A DNA stretch of 64,000 bases from Pseudoxanthomonas sp. JBR18 (GCF_028198165.1 NZ_CP116339.1:4409001-4473000); one strand, 5' to 3'; counted from the first letter of the stretch, positions 9,209 to 18,639 are shown. Translations and numbers: made by a program. The notes: a model not told the origin generated them from the sequence alone.

Positions 9209-11140
9209 TCAGTGACTGGCAGTCGAATGCGCCACCACCGGCAGCAGTACCGCGCTGCGGCCGTCCGCACCATGCTCGACCGTCACCGTGGCCTTCTGGT
9301 AGTCGGCGGGCTTGGCGAACAGGATGTTGGACACGTAGGTCTGCGGGTTGCGGTCGTACAGCGGGAACAGCGAAGACTGGATCTGCACCATGATCCGGTG
9401 GCCGGGCTTGAACACGTAATTGATCGTCGGCAGGCGGAACTTGTATTCCTGCACCTGGTTGGCCGGGATCGCCGAGGGGTCGGCAAAACTCTTGCGGTAG
9501 CGCCCGCGGAAGATATCCATCGACACCGGCAGCTCATAGCCGCTCATGTCCGGGTTGAGCGCGTCCGATCCCGGATACACGTCGATCACCTTGACCACGA
9601 AATCGCCATCGGTGCCCGTGGTCCGGGCGAACAGGTCGGCGATCGGCGCGCCTTCCACGGTGACCGCCTTGTCCAGCACCGGCGTGGTGTAGGTCAGCAC
9701 ATCGCCCCGGTTCTCCGCAAAGCGCTGGTCCTGCACCAGCCAGGTCCGCCAGCGGTCGTTCTCCTGCGGGATCGGGCGCGACAGGTAAGGCACCGGGTTG
9801 GCCGGGTCGGACACATAGCTGTCGCTGCCACCGGCGGGCTGCTCGAAGCCCAGCCCCCTGTCGGCCTGCAGGTACAGCGGCGTGAGCTTCTGCGCGTCGG
9901 CGACCTTCCAGTCGTTGAAGCGATCCCAATGCTGCTCGGCCGGGTTGTAGATCATCGCCTGCGGCAGCGGCTTGGCCATCGGCGTGCCGCGCAGATAATG
10001 GTTGAACCAGGGGATCATCACCTCCTGGCGGAACTGCGCGGTGGTGTTGCCCGGCCACTTCAGCGGGCCCAGCTCCCAGCCATCGCGGTTGATCTGGCTG
10101 TGGAACCACGGGCCCATCACCAGGTGGTTATTGCTGCCGTGGCCGGCCTGCTGCAGCGCCTCCCAGGTGTGGACGGCACCGTAGATGTCCTCCTGGTCCC
10201 ACAGGCCCTGCAGCCACATCGTCGGCACGTTGGACGGATGCGCCGCCACGATCTTGTCCAGCGCCTGCAGCTGCCAGAAGGCGTCGTAGGCCGGGTGTGC
10301 GGCAAACCGATTCCACCACGGCAGCTGCTCGAAGCCATGCGCCTTGGCATATGCGCCAGCCGAACCGGCCTCCAGGAAGTTGACGTAATCGTCGTCGGTG
10401 TCGCGCGGGACGTCCTCCCCCTTGCCCTGCTTGGTCATCTGCCCGGTGAAGTAATCCAGGTTGACCAGGCGCAGCGCGCCGTGGTGGTACCAGTCATCGC
10501 CCATCCAGCCGTCGATCATCGGGCTCTCCGGCGCGGCGGCCTTGAGCGCCGGATGCGGGTCCAGCAGCGCCATGGCCACCGTCCAGCCGTCGTAGGACGA
10601 GCCGATCATGCCGACGTTGCCGTTGGTTTCCTTGAGGTTCTTCACCAGCCAGTCGATGGTGTCCCAGGCATCGGTGGTGTCATCGGTCTTGGTCGGGTTG
10701 AGCGGGCCGCGCGGCGGGCGGGTCATGACGTAGTCGCCCTCCGAACCGTACTTGCCGCGGATGTCCTGCCACACCAGGATGGTGCTGCCGTCGGCCCAAT
10801 CCTTGTTGCCAGGCCTCACCGCGTCGGCCATGTGCGGGCTGTTGTTGGGGGCAAAGCCGCTGGCGTCGTAGGGCGTGCGCTCCAGCAGGATCGGCAGGTC
10901 ATGCGCCCCCTTTGGGATGACGATGACCGTATGCAGCTTGACCCCGTCGCGCATGGGGATCATGACCTCGCGCTTGACGTAGTCGAAGTTGCCTTCCGGC
11001 TGCTGCCACGCCTTGGGGATGTCCGAGCCGGTCTGGACCATGTCCGGGGTGACCTGGCCGGCATCCTGCGGAGCCGCCAGGGCCGCGACAGGCAGGGCGC
11101 AGACAGAGGCAATGGCCAGGGCCAGGGCGGTGTTCTTCAT
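9209..11140 (-). CDS. Alpha-amino acid ester hydrolase-like serine hydrolase (CocE/S15 family), secreted
   Basis: Likely hydrolyses or transfers acyl groups from esters and amides with an alpha-amino group, including some beta-lactams. It has 643 residues with a Sec signal peptide (cleavage near ALA-AP, about residue 23), so it is periplasmic. The catalytic triad is readable: S182 in G-S-S-Y-D-G, D315 in WDQED, and H347 in WFHSQ. The acidic cluster that binds the substrate alpha-amino group in characterised Acetobacter and Xanthomonas enzymes is also present: E317 and D318 right after D315, and D216 in GWMGDDWYHHG. This makes the specific call better than plain CocE/NonD family. It is a single gene with its own promoter side at 11141-11308. 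Confidence 0.85.
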   Translation of the reverse strand: MKNTALALAIASVCALPVAALAAPQDAGQVTPDMVQTGSDIPKAWQQPEGNFDYVKREVMIPMRDGVKLHTVIVIPKGAHDLPILLERTPYDASGFAPNNSPHMADAVRPGNKDWADGSTILVWQDIRGKYGSEGDYVMTRPPRGPLNPTKTDDTTDAWDTIDWLVKNLKETNGNVGMIGSSYDGWTVAMALLDPHPALKAAAPESPMIDGWMGDDWYHHGALRLVNLDYFTGQMTKQGKGEDVPRDTDDDYVNFLEAGSAGAYAKAHGFEQLPWWNRFAAHPAYDAFWQLQALDKIVAAHPSNVPTMWLQGLWDQEDIYGAVHTWEALQQAGHGSNNHLVMGPWFHSQINRDGWELGPLKWPGNTTAQFRQEVMIPWFNHYLRGTPMAKPLPQAMIYNPAEQHWDRFNDWKVADAQKLTPLYLQADRGLGFEQPAGGSDSYVSDPANPVPYLSRPIPQENDRWRTWLVQDQRFAENRGDVLTYTTPVLDKAVTVEGAPIADLFARTTGTDGDFVVKVIDVYPGSDALNPDMSGYELPVSMDIFRGRYRKSFADPSAIPANQVQEYKFRLPTINYVFKPGHRIMVQIQSSLFPLYDRNPQTYVSNILFAKPADYQKATVTVEHGADGRSAVLLPVVAHSTASH

Positions 11141-11308
11141 GGGGCAAGCATCCTCGTGACGGTGGGAGGGACGGCAGCCGCCGATGCGGCGACCCAGCCT
11201 GACTATCCTGTCAGTTTTCCCCGCCGGGAAGTTGCTTTGGTCATGGGTCCCGGCACCAGACGCTTACGCCGTCTGCCCGCCGGCCGGAGGCCCCGGTGCG
11301 GCGTGGGC

Positions 11309-11767
11309 TTAGTCCTCGCCCAGCAGGCCTGCCCGCGACCAGCGCGCGATGCGCAGATCGTCGGGCACGTCCTGAGGCGAGGCCGGATACGCCGCCATCC
11401 GCGCGCGCGTGGCCCAGCTGAAGTAGTCCAGCAGCGCCTGCCGCAGCGATGCATCGTCCAGCCCGATATCGTCCAGTGCCAGCGCGAAACAGGCGATGGC
11501 CTGCGCATCCATCTCCTCGTGCACGCCATTGCCGCTGTGCATGCGCACTACGTCCGACTCGGAGCCGAACCGACTCGAATACGCCGCCGGCCCGCCCCAC
11601 GCTTCGACCCAATACGCAGCCAGGCGCTCGGTGTGCTGCGGGTGGAAGCCGTGACTGAAGGCGTGCGCGACCACCGGATCGGCCAGCACCCGCACGTGCC
11701 AGGCATGGGCCAGGCGATGTACGGCGTCCGGACCGCCCATGTCCTGCAGAAGCGTGGTGGTGTTCAT
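11309..11767 (-). CDS. Truncated haemoglobin (group II-like globin)
   Basis: A 152-residue globin-fold protein. The segment AFSHGFHPQHTERLAAYWVEAWGGPAAYS matches the truncated globin B-E region; positions 40-63 carry the key W-x-E-A-x-G-G. H77 in VVRMHSGNG is the probable proximal haem ligand. The C-terminal helix reads LLDYFSWATRARM. Such globins bind oxygen or NO in the cytoplasm and are tied to NO detoxification or microaerobic growth. It appears monocistronic, with a 316-bp upstream gap containing a 14-bp palindrome. Subgroup is by impression only. Confidence 0.75.
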   Translation of the reverse strand: MNTTTLLQDMGGPDAVHRLAHAWHVRVLADPVVAHAFSHGFHPQHTERLAAYWVEAWGGPAAYSSRFGSESDVVRMHSGNGVHEEMDAQAIACFALALDDIGLDDASLRQALLDYFSWATRARMAAYPASPQDVPDDLRIARWSRAGLLGED

Positions 11768-12083
11768 CGTGTGAGCTTGAACGAAAAACGGGACGCTCGG
11801 CGTCCTGGGAAGTTGTTTTGAAGGAAGCCGCCAGCGCCCGAGCGCCCATGCACTGAACGCGCCACACCCAATGGCAGCTTAAGCTGCATCAACCTGTCCT
11901 GGCGTCCGGGGCGGGGCGGGTCACGCTTGGACGGCAGGATTTGCTTCAAGCCTTTCGTATGCCTGCAACGCCGCGGAAGCCTTGCAAGGACACGGGACAA
12001 CTTGCCACGCGGGCTTGCCCAGGCGTGTCCCCGCATGGTGAGCGGCTTCGGAAGGCATAGGGGCCAGCACTTCAGCCCTGGTC
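11768..12083. other. 316-bp gap upstream of the globin gene; holds a palindrome, no gene seen
   Basis: No credible ORF or RNA gene is visible. The region carries the globin promoter side and lies downstream of the GlxA-type regulator gene. The perfect 14-bp palindrome GCAGCTTAAGCTGC at 11874-11887 is about 107 nt before the globin start and is the only clear operator-like element. Confidence 0.5.
11874..11887. promoter_or_regulatory. 14-bp palindrome, candidate operator for the globin gene
   Basis: GCAGCTTAAGCTGC is a perfect inverted repeat with no spacer. Its AT core in a GC-rich gap and its distance from the globin ATG suit a dimeric repressor or activator. No regulator can be named. Confidence 0.3.
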
Positions 12084-13037
12084 TCATGCGTCGGGCCTGC
12101 TACGCGTATGCCGCCGCAACGCCTGAGGTGCCACGCCGAAACGACGCAAGAACACTTCGCGCAGATGCCGACGGTCGCGAAAGCCCGTCTCGCGGGCGAT
12201 CACTTCCAGCGGATGGCGCCCCTGTTCCACCATGACACGCGCGGCCTCCACGCGCAGCGCTTCGATGGCCTTGGCAGGTGACTGGCCGGTTTCCGCCGTA
12301 AACACCCGGCTGAATTGCCGAGGGCTCAGGCTGACCTGCTCGGCAAGCTGTTCCACGCTCAGAGAACTGCCCAAATGGCGCCTTGCATAGTCGAGCGCCT
12401 GCTGGATACGGTCGCTGCGCGGCGCGAGTTCCAACAGTTCCGAATGCTGGGTCTGTCCGCCGGCGCGGCGATGGTGCATGACAAGCCGGTGCGCGACGGC
12501 ACGTGCCACATCCGGCCCCAGATCCTTCTCGACCATGCCAAGCGCCATGTCCAGCGCGGCGGTCATGCCAGCCGATGTCCAGAACGGGCCATCCAGGATG
12601 AAGATCCGATCGGGTTCCACCTGGATATCGGGGTAGCGTTGCTGCATGTGCTCGGCGAAAGCCCAGTGCGTGGTGGCCCGGCGCTGCGCGAGCAGGCCGG
12701 CCTCGGCCAGGATGAAGCCCCCGGTGCAGATGCCCGCCACGCGCCTGGCCCGAGGCGCCACGCGGCGAACGAATTGCAGCAGCGCCTGGGAAGCCGGACG
12801 GGCCAGCGGATCGATCACCCCCACCAGCATCCAGGTATCGGCGCGACTGCGCCCGGTGAGTTCACGCGTCACCACCCGCATGCCCAGGGATGCATTGACC
12901 TCCCCGCCTTCAGGCGACCAGTTCTCCACCACATAGAAGGTCTCGCCGGCCACCAGGTTGGCGAACTCGAACACCGCCTGCGAGCCCAGCGCCATGACCT
13001 GGAAACCGTCCCCCAGTACATAACCAACGCGATGCAT
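12084..13037 (-). CDS. GlxA-type transcriptional regulator (DJ-1/PfpI-like domain plus AraC HTH)
   Basis: 317 residues from the ATG at 13037. The N-terminal class-I-glutamine-amidotransferase-like domain has the nucleophile-elbow segment VAGICTGGFILAEAGLL with its Cys. The C-terminal AraC double helix-turn-helix includes YARRHLGSSLSVEQLAEQVS, SPRQFSRVFTAETGQSPAKA and [21 protein letters not shown]. GlxA-family regulators usually sense small metabolites (carnitine, betaine or arginine types). It is divergent from an SDR gene across 116 bp that includes the AT-rich patch TAAAAAACGAATATATG, so that gene is the likely target. Longer starts to 13154 would run into the SDR start. Confidence 0.85.
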   Translation of the reverse strand: MHRVGYVLGDGFQVMALGSQAVFEFANLVAGETFYVVENWSPEGGEVNASLGMRVVTRELTGRSRADTWMLVGVIDPLARPASQALLQFVRRVAPRARRVAGICTGGFILAEAGLLAQRRATTHWAFAEHMQQRYPDIQVEPDRIFILDGPFWTSAGMTAALDMALGMVEKDLGPDVARAVAHRLVMHHRRAGGQTQHSELLELAPRSDRIQQALDYARRHLGSSLSVEQLAEQVSLSPRQFSRVFTAETGQSPAKAIEALRVEAARVMVEQGRHPLEVIARETGFRDRRHLREVFLRRFGVAPQALRRHTRSRPDA

Positions 13038-13153
13038 CGTCGCCGATCTCGCATGTCCTAAAAAACGAATATATGCGTCATTTGCGCCAAGGTCCATCGA
13101 GCGCAGGCTTTCACCACATCCCGCGGCCATCGCCGCCCACTGGAGAAAGCACA

Positions 13154-13954
13154 ATGTCTACGCAGTCCCCATCCACGCCTGGTGTCGCCCTGGTGACAGG
13201 CGCCTCTTCCGGTATCGGCGCGGTCTACGCCGAGCGCCTGGCCGGCCGCGGACATGACCTGATCCTGGTCGCACGCGATCGTCAGCGACTCAACGCCCTG
13301 GCCGAGCGCATCACCAGCCAGACCCAACGCTCGGTCGAAGTCATCGCCGCCGACCTGGGCCGCCGCGACGCGTTGGCGACGGTCGAGCAACGACTCAAGC
13401 AGGACGCCGACATCACGGTTCTGGTCAACAACGCAGGCATCGGAACCCACACCCCGTTGCTGGAGAGCGATGTCGAGCGCATGACCGCGATGGTCGAGCT
13501 CAACGTCACCGCACTGATGCGCCTGACCTATGCCGCCGTCCCGCAGATGGTGGCGCGCGGCCGCGGGACCCTCATCAACATTTCTTCCATCGTCAGCCTG
13601 GCGCCGGAAGCCCTCAATGGCGTCTACGGCGGCAGCAAGGCCTTCGTGACCGCCTTCAGCCAGTCGCTGCAAAAGGAGCTGGAAGGGACCGGCGTGCACG
13701 TCCAGGCGGTGCTGCCGGGTGCGACGGCCACCGACTTTTGGGCCACTGGCGGCCTGCCGGTGGAGCACCTTCCCAAGGAGATCGTCATGCGCACCGAAGA
13801 TCTGGTCGACGCCGCCCTGCGTGGCCTGGACCGTGGCGAACGGATCAGCATCCCCTCGCTGCATGCCGGCGAGGAGTGGGACGCCTTCGAGGCCGCCCGC
13901 CAGACGATGTCAGCGCATCTGTCCAGCGATACCGTGGCCGCGCGCTACCGTTGA
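13154..13954 (+). CDS. Short-chain dehydrogenase/reductase
   Basis: An NAD(P)-dependent oxidoreductase of the classical SDR family, 266 residues. The cofactor motif TGASSGIG is at about 15-22 and NNAG at 92-95. The catalytic Ser is in NISSI (144/145), with Y158 and K162 in YGGSK. Residues after the active site (LPGATATDFW) are typical of broad-specificity SDRs; the substrate is unknown. The ATG at 13154 has GGAGAAAG upstream. It is divergently arranged with the GlxA-type regulator, which suggests regulation by it. Confidence 0.9.
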   Translation: MSTQSPSTPGVALVTGASSGIGAVYAERLAGRGHDLILVARDRQRLNALAERITSQTQRSVEVIAADLGRRDALATVEQRLKQDADITVLVNNAGIGTHTPLLESDVERMTAMVELNVTALMRLTYAAVPQMVARGRGTLINISSIVSLAPEALNGVYGGSKAFVTAFSQSLQKELEGTGVHVQAVLPGATATDFWATGGLPVEHLPKEIVMRTEDLVDAALRGLDRGERISIPSLHAGEEWDAFEAARQTMSAHLSSDTVAARYR

Positions 13955-14087
13955 TCACTCGATTTTCCTCGTCCGCGCGCGGCGACCGGGAACGCACGCC
14001 GTCCAACGGGTTCCCGATGAGGCAGCCTGCTCCGCGCGCGGCCAGGGGAAGGCGTTGCAGCGCAGGGCTTTGCCAGTTCGCAATGGA

Positions 14088-15230
14088 TCAGGCGAGCAGC
14101 CCCTCCATGAGCGGCACCTTGCCGCTGTCCGGAAACACCGCCGTCTGCAGCCGACCTTCGTCCACCTTCAGGTGACCGGCCAGCACGGCCTTGAACAGGG
14201 CGCGCATGTCGGTGGTGACGCGTAGGTCGCGGCCTTCGTTGAGGGCGGCGGGCAACAGGCCGGGCCAGTCGCCGGCGATGCGGCCACCGCGCACCGCGCC
14301 GCCGGCCAGCAGGGCCACGCCGCCGGTGCCGTGGTCGGTGCCACCGGTGCCGTTGACCCTGGCGGTGCGGCCGAATTCGGTGACCACCACCACCACGGTC
14401 CTGCCCCAGATGGCCCGGGCGTTGTCATGAAAGGCGCGCAGGCCGTCGTCCAGTTCGGCGAGCTTGTTCTTCAGCACGCCGGCCTGGTTGGCGTGGGTAT
14501 CCCAACCCGAGTCCTCGACGAAACCGATGCGCGGGCCGTCGGCCTGCGACATGAAGCGCGCCGCGGCCGCGGTGGCCTCCGCCATGCGCCCTTTGCCGCC
14601 CGCGCCCTTGCCGCCGCTCACGCCCTGCGTGTCCATGGCACGCTGGAACGAGGCGGCCAACACGGGATCGTGCGCATACAGGCCTTGCAGGCGCTGCAGC
14701 AGGATCGGATTGACCGCCTCGGGCAACGGCGGCGACCACGTCGAGGCATCGCCTGGCCCCCGCATGATCAGCGGCATCACCGTGGTGATCGACAAGGCCT
14801 CGGTGCCGGCCATCGCGCTGGCACAGCGGTTGAGCCAGCCGGTGCTGGCGCCGCTGGGGCGGGCGCTGCCGTTCTCCAGGCAGTCCTGGGCCTCGAAATG
14901 CGAGCGCTGCTGGTACGGCGGGGCAATCGCCACCACCGGCAGCAACTGACGCTGGCCATACAGCGTGTGGGCAAAGGCCAGCGACGGGTGCAGGCCGAAA
15001 TGCGCGTCCAGCTTGAGCGTGTCGGTCGGTGCCAGGTCGCCGCGCAAGTCGCGATACGCAGGATCTTCGGTGGGCACCAGCACATGCAGCCCATCCAGGC
15101 CGCCGCGCAGCAGGATCACCAGCAGGCGCGTGTCGTTGGCGCGTTGCGCAGCGGCCCCGAGCTGGGGCCACAGGGTGAGCGTGGTCAGGGCGCCAGCGGC
15201 GCCAAGGAAGGCACGTCGGGTCAGGGACAT
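14088..15230 (-). CDS. DUF1501 family Tat-exported protein
   Basis: A 380-residue protein with a twin-arginine signal (MSLTRRAFLGAAGALTTL), so it is probably folded in the cytoplasm and exported by Tat. The body matches the DUF1501 fold, related to alkaline phosphatase/sulfatase-like enzymes: LLVILLRGGLDGLHVLVP near the N-terminus, DSGWDTHANQ, and VVVVVTEFGRTARVNG then GTDHGTGGVALL. Biochemical role is unknown. The start follows GGAGG by 8 nt and lies 2 nt after the stop of the DUF1800 gene. The two are therefore coupled, a very common pairing. Confidence 0.9.
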   Translation of the reverse strand: MSLTRRAFLGAAGALTTLTLWPQLGAAAQRANDTRLLVILLRGGLDGLHVLVPTEDPAYRDLRGDLAPTDTLKLDAHFGLHPSLAFAHTLYGQRQLLPVVAIAPPYQQRSHFEAQDCLENGSARPSGASTGWLNRCASAMAGTEALSITTVMPLIMRGPGDASTWSPPLPEAVNPILLQRLQGLYAHDPVLAASFQRAMDTQGVSGGKGAGGKGRMAEATAAAARFMSQADGPRIGFVEDSGWDTHANQAGVLKNKLAELDDGLRAFHDNARAIWGRTVVVVVTEFGRTARVNGTGGTDHGTGGVALLAGGAVRGGRIAGDWPGLLPAALNEGRDLRVTTDMRALFKAVLAGHLKVDEGRLQTAVFPDSGKVPLMEGLLA

Positions 15231-15232
15231 CG

Positions 15233-16618
15233 TCAGGTCCTCCATTGGAAGGCGGGGCTGGCGAACAGCAGGGCCAGTCCATCGCGCGGGGATTCGGCAC
15301 GGGTCAGCGCGGTGCGCGTGTCGGCATCGAGCGTGTCGGCAAACACCGCCTGCGCGGTGCCCAGCGGGTCCAGGCGGTCTTCCGGCACGGCTTCGGCCAG
15401 GGCCTGGCTGGCCTGCACCCGCTTCCACAGCGCATCCGGGCCGCTCCATTGCGCGGCATCGTCCTCGAACCCGGCCGGCGAGCGCGGCGTGAACGGCGGC
15501 TGCCCCATGCGGGCGAGCAGGGTCACCTGCAACTGCGGCCGATCCTTGGCCAGCGCGCCGCCGGCGCGCAGTGCCGAGAGCAGGTAGTCGTCGGGCGTCT
15601 TGAACTTGCGCGCCTGCGGGCCCCACGCGGCCGGGTGCCGGATCAGCGCGGCATACACCTGCGCCAGTGCGCCACCACTGTCGCGCCAGGCCTTGACCAT
15701 CGCCTCCACCACCGGCTGCGGCGGGGTGTCGCTGATCAGGTGACGCGCGATCTTGGTCGAAACATGCCGCGCCGTGGCCGGATGCACCGCCAGGTCGGCC
15801 AGGATGGCGCGACCCTGCGCCACGCCGGCTTCCGCGTAGCGCCGACCCATGACCGTGCGCGCGCCGGCCTCGTGCGCGTTGGCGCGGAAGGCGAAAGCCG
15901 AATCCGGCGCGCCGCGCTGAAAGTCCTGTGGCATCGGCACGCCCCAGCCGGTGATGGCCTTGGCGAATTCGGTCACATCGGTCTGCGTGTAGCCGCCATG
16001 CACCCCCACGGTGTGCAGCTCCATGATCTCGCGCGCGAGGTTTTCGTTGAGGCCCGGCGCCTTGTCGGGGTTGCGCTGGCGCACGCGGGTGGCGAGTTTC
16101 GAATCCGCCCCCACCGAGCGCACGTTGTCCAGGAAGCGCAGCATGGCCGGGTGCGTCTCCACCGCCAGCAGCAGGTCACCAAAGTGGCCCAGCACGTGCG
16201 GGCGGATCGCCTCGCGCTCCATCGGTGCGGCGTAGGGGGCGGCCACGCGCTTGTCCACCGAGACGGCGAAGTGGTTCGACCAGAACCGCACCATGCGTTC
16301 GACGAAACTGGCCTGGCTGGCCACCGCGACCTGCTGGCGCAGCGCCAGCTCATGCAACTGGTCGCGGCGCATGTCGCGCGCCATGTCCTTGGGCGGGGGC
16401 ATGCCCTGTTGGCGGGCTTGACGCCGGGCCTGCTGCAGGGCGATGTTCTGGCGCAGGTAGGCCAGACTGTCGGGCAGGGCCTGCAGGGCCGACGCCGACG
16501 GAGGCGACTTGAGCTGGGCGAGCAACCAGCCCTGCGGGTCGCCCAGGCCTGCGAGTTCTCCCGGACGGGCACCCAGGCCGAAACGGTTGGCGGCACTGAC
16601 CGACTGAGCGGTGACCAT
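15233..16618 (-). CDS. DUF1800 family protein
   Basis: 461 residues with recognisable DUF1800 features: AANRFGLGARPGEL at the N-terminus, RMVRFWSNHFAVS, ENLAREIMELHTVGVHGGYTQ and ITGWGVP. The family nearly always sits beside DUF1501 genes, as here, and the pair probably works together at the cell envelope; no activity is established. The ATG at 16618 has GAGGAA upstream and gives the conserved N-terminus. No clear signal peptide is seen. Confidence 0.9.
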   Translation of the reverse strand: MVTAQSVSAANRFGLGARPGELAGLGDPQGWLLAQLKSPPSASALQALPDSLAYLRQNIALQQARRQARQQGMPPPKDMARDMRRDQLHELALRQQVAVASQASFVERMVRFWSNHFAVSVDKRVAAPYAAPMEREAIRPHVLGHFGDLLLAVETHPAMLRFLDNVRSVGADSKLATRVRQRNPDKAPGLNENLAREIMELHTVGVHGGYTQTDVTEFAKAITGWGVPMPQDFQRGAPDSAFAFRANAHEAGARTVMGRRYAEAGVAQGRAILADLAVHPATARHVSTKIARHLISDTPPQPVVEAMVKAWRDSGGALAQVYAALIRHPAAWGPQARKFKTPDDYLLSALRAGGALAKDRPQLQVTLLARMGQPPFTPRSPAGFEDDAAQWSGPDALWKRVQASQALAEAVPEDRLDPLGTAQAVFADTLDADTRTALTRAESPRDGLALLFASPAFQWRT

Positions 16619-16741
16619 GACGCATTCCTCGATCAAGGACGATGCGGAGGCTAACGGGCCAGCGGCGATGCGGTTGACCGGCGCGCACGGGCCCCACCCC
16701 CGTTCAGTAGCGACGGTGTGCCACGCCGGGACGGGAAGCAC

Positions 16742-16767
16742 AAAAAAGCCCGGCGCATGGCCGGGCT
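16742..16767 (-). terminator. Intrinsic terminator of the DUF4870 gene
   Basis: On the minus strand, AGCCCGGC / GCCGGGCT forms an 8-bp stem with a 5-nt loop and is followed by TTTTTT. It lies 25 bp beyond the DUF4870 stop and upstream of the DUF1800 gene. Confidence 0.85.
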
Positions 16768-16792
16768 CGTGGTCGCGTTGGCGGGCGGCGGA

Positions 16793-17170
16793 CTACTTGA
16801 TCAGCCGGATCGCGAAGGGATAGCGATAGGCAACGCCTTCATTGGCCTTGAGTCCGGCCAGGATGCAGAACACCAGGTTGACCAGCCAGACCAGCGGCAT
16901 GAGCAGGCCCCCGATGATCACGAAGGCCAGCACCCAGCAGATCACATAGCCGAAGAACACGGTGATCTGGAAGTTGAGCGCCTCCTTGGACTGATCGTTG
17001 AGCCAGGCCTTGGCGGGATTGTCCTTGTTCACCAGCCAGATGATCAGCGGCACGATGAAGCCGGTGACGATGCCGGTCAGGTGCACGATGAGCGCGACCG
17101 TCCGGTCCTCCTGCGGGGCAGTACCCGCCGGCGGCGGCGGCGGCGCGGTGGCGTTCTCGAACTCGTTCAT
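16793..17170 (-). CDS. DUF4870 (Tic20-like) membrane protein
   Basis: A 125-residue protein. A Pro-rich cytoplasmic start (residues 10-16) precedes three hydrophobic segments: VALIVHLTGIVTGFIVPLII, FFGYVICWVLAFVIIGGLL and LVWLVNLVFCILAG. The family motif LVNKDNPAKAWLNDQSKEAL lies between the first two, and it ends YRYPFAIRLIK. Function is unknown. Monocistronic, with its own terminator. Confidence 0.88.
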   Translation of the reverse strand: MNEFENATAPPPPPAGTAPQEDRTVALIVHLTGIVTGFIVPLIIWLVNKDNPAKAWLNDQSKEALNFQITVFFGYVICWVLAFVIIGGLLMPLVWLVNLVFCILAGLKANEGVAYRYPFAIRLIK

Positions 17171-17277
17171 GGGCGTTGGCTTCCTTAGGTGGTGGTGGAA
17201 CGCATCGGGTGGATGGAGGCAGGCAACTGTCAGCGGCCGGCTGTCGCCCGTCAACCCGGCGATAACGCATCAATACG

Positions 17278-18639
17278 TCATTGCCCGCCGGCAACGGTCA
17301 TCCGTCCCACCAGCAGCGAGCCCATGCCGATGTGCGAGCGCGCATCCAGGTCGCTGCCCACCGCCTCGATCGCGGCGAAGATGTCCTTGAGGTTGCCGGC
17401 GACGGTGACGTTGTCCACCGGATAGGCCAGCTGCCCGTTCTCCACCCAGAAGCCGCCGGCGCCACGCGAGTAATCGCCGGTCACGCCGTTGACGCCCTGC
17501 CCCATCAGCTCGGTGACCAACAGGCCACTGCCCATGCCGGCCAGCATCGCGGCCCGGTCTCCGGCGTTGCTGGACACCCTGAGGTTGTGCACCCCGCCGG
17601 CATTGCCGGTACTGGACAGGCCGAGCTTGCGCGCCGAGTAGCTGCCCAGCACGTAGCGCTGCAGCACGCCGCCGGCGACCAGTGGCGAATCCACCGTGGC
17701 CACGCCCTCGGCGTCGAAGTTGCCCGAACGCAGCCCGCCGCGCAGGCGTGGCAGTTCGTCGATGGAAAACCAGTCCGGGAACACCTGGGTACCGGCCCGG
17801 TCCAGCAGGAAGCTGGCCTTGCGGTACAGCGCGCCGCCGCTGACCGCGCCGAGCAGGTGGCCGATGAGCGAGCGCGCGACTTCCGCATTGAACAGCACCG
17901 GGTACTGCCCGGTGGCCACATCGCGCGGGGCCAGCCGCGCCACGGTGCGCTGCGCCGCGCGCAGGCCGACCGCTTCGGCCGCTTCGAGCTTCTCGCGCAT
18001 CAGGGCGGTGCTGTACCAGCCATCGCGCTGCATGCCCTCGCCACTGCCAGCGATCAGCGCGCAGCTGATGGAGTGATGCGTTCCGCGCTCACGGCCGATG
18101 AATCCATGCGAATTGGCGTAGACCGAAAGCCCGTAGCCGCTGCCCACCGATGCGCCATCGGAATTGCTGATGCGCGCGTCGGCCTGGCGCCCGGCGGCCT
18201 CGCAGGCCAGCGCCAGGTCCACGGCGGTATCGGCGTCCAGCGCCCAGGGATGCCAGGTGTCCAGGTCCGGGAAGTCGGTGGCCATGCGCGTGGCATCGGC
18301 CAGGCCGGCGGCCTCATCGTCCTCGGTATAGCGGGCGATGGCGCAGGCTTGCTCGACGGTGGCCGCCAGGCTGTCTTCGCGCAGGTCGGCGGTGCTGGCA
18401 CTGCCCTTGCGCTGGCCGAAGTACACGGTCACGCCGATGGCCCGGTCCTGGGTGGACTCGACCGTCTCCACCTCGCCCAGGCGCACGTTGACGTTCAGGC
18501 CACGGTCCTCGCTGCAGCTGACCTCGGCCTGGGTGGCGCCACCCCGGCGGGCCATGTCCAGCAGGCGCTCGGACAATTGGGCCAAGTGGTCCAGTCGCGC
18601 ATCGCTGTCGTCGTGCACGGGAGAAGTGATGGCGTTCAA
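17278..18639 (-). CDS. pmbA: TldE/PmbA metalloprotease partner subunit
   Basis: Forms the TldD/TldE heterodimer that degrades or processes unfolded peptides (microcin B17 leader and CcdA in E. coli). 453 residues. It carries the family C-terminal segments [21 protein letters not shown] and [15 protein letters not shown] and, as usual for TldE, lacks the HExxxH zinc motif. The proposed start is TTG at 18639, preceded by AAGGA 7 nt upstream; no ATG gives the expected N-terminus. It is divergent from darP across 74 bp, and its partner tldD lies 0.7 kb away beyond darP. Confidence 0.93.
   Translation of the reverse strand: MNAITSPVHDDSDARLDHLAQLSERLLDMARRGGATQAEVSCSEDRGLNVNVRLGEVETVESTQDRAIGVTVYFGQRKGSASTADLREDSLAATVEQACAIARYTEDDEAAGLADATRMATDFPDLDTWHPWALDADTAVDLALACEAAGRQADARISNSDGASVGSGYGLSVYANSHGFIGRERGTHHSISCALIAGSGEGMQRDGWYSTALMREKLEAAEAVGLRAAQRTVARLAPRDVATGQYPVLFNAEVARSLIGHLLGAVSGGALYRKASFLLDRAGTQVFPDWFSIDELPRLRGGLRSGNFDAEGVATVDSPLVAGGVLQRYVLGSYSARKLGLSSTGNAGGVHNLRVSSNAGDRAAMLAGMGSGLLVTELMGQGVNGVTGDYSRGAGGFWVENGQLAYPVDNVTVAGNLKDIFAAIEAVGSDLDARSHIGMGSLLVGRMTVAGGQ

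Noticed and set aside
9212..11821. Long plus-strand open frame opposite the ester hydrolase and globin genes
   Set aside because: The translation is an arginine/histidine-rich mirror of real genes and crosses two gene boundaries.
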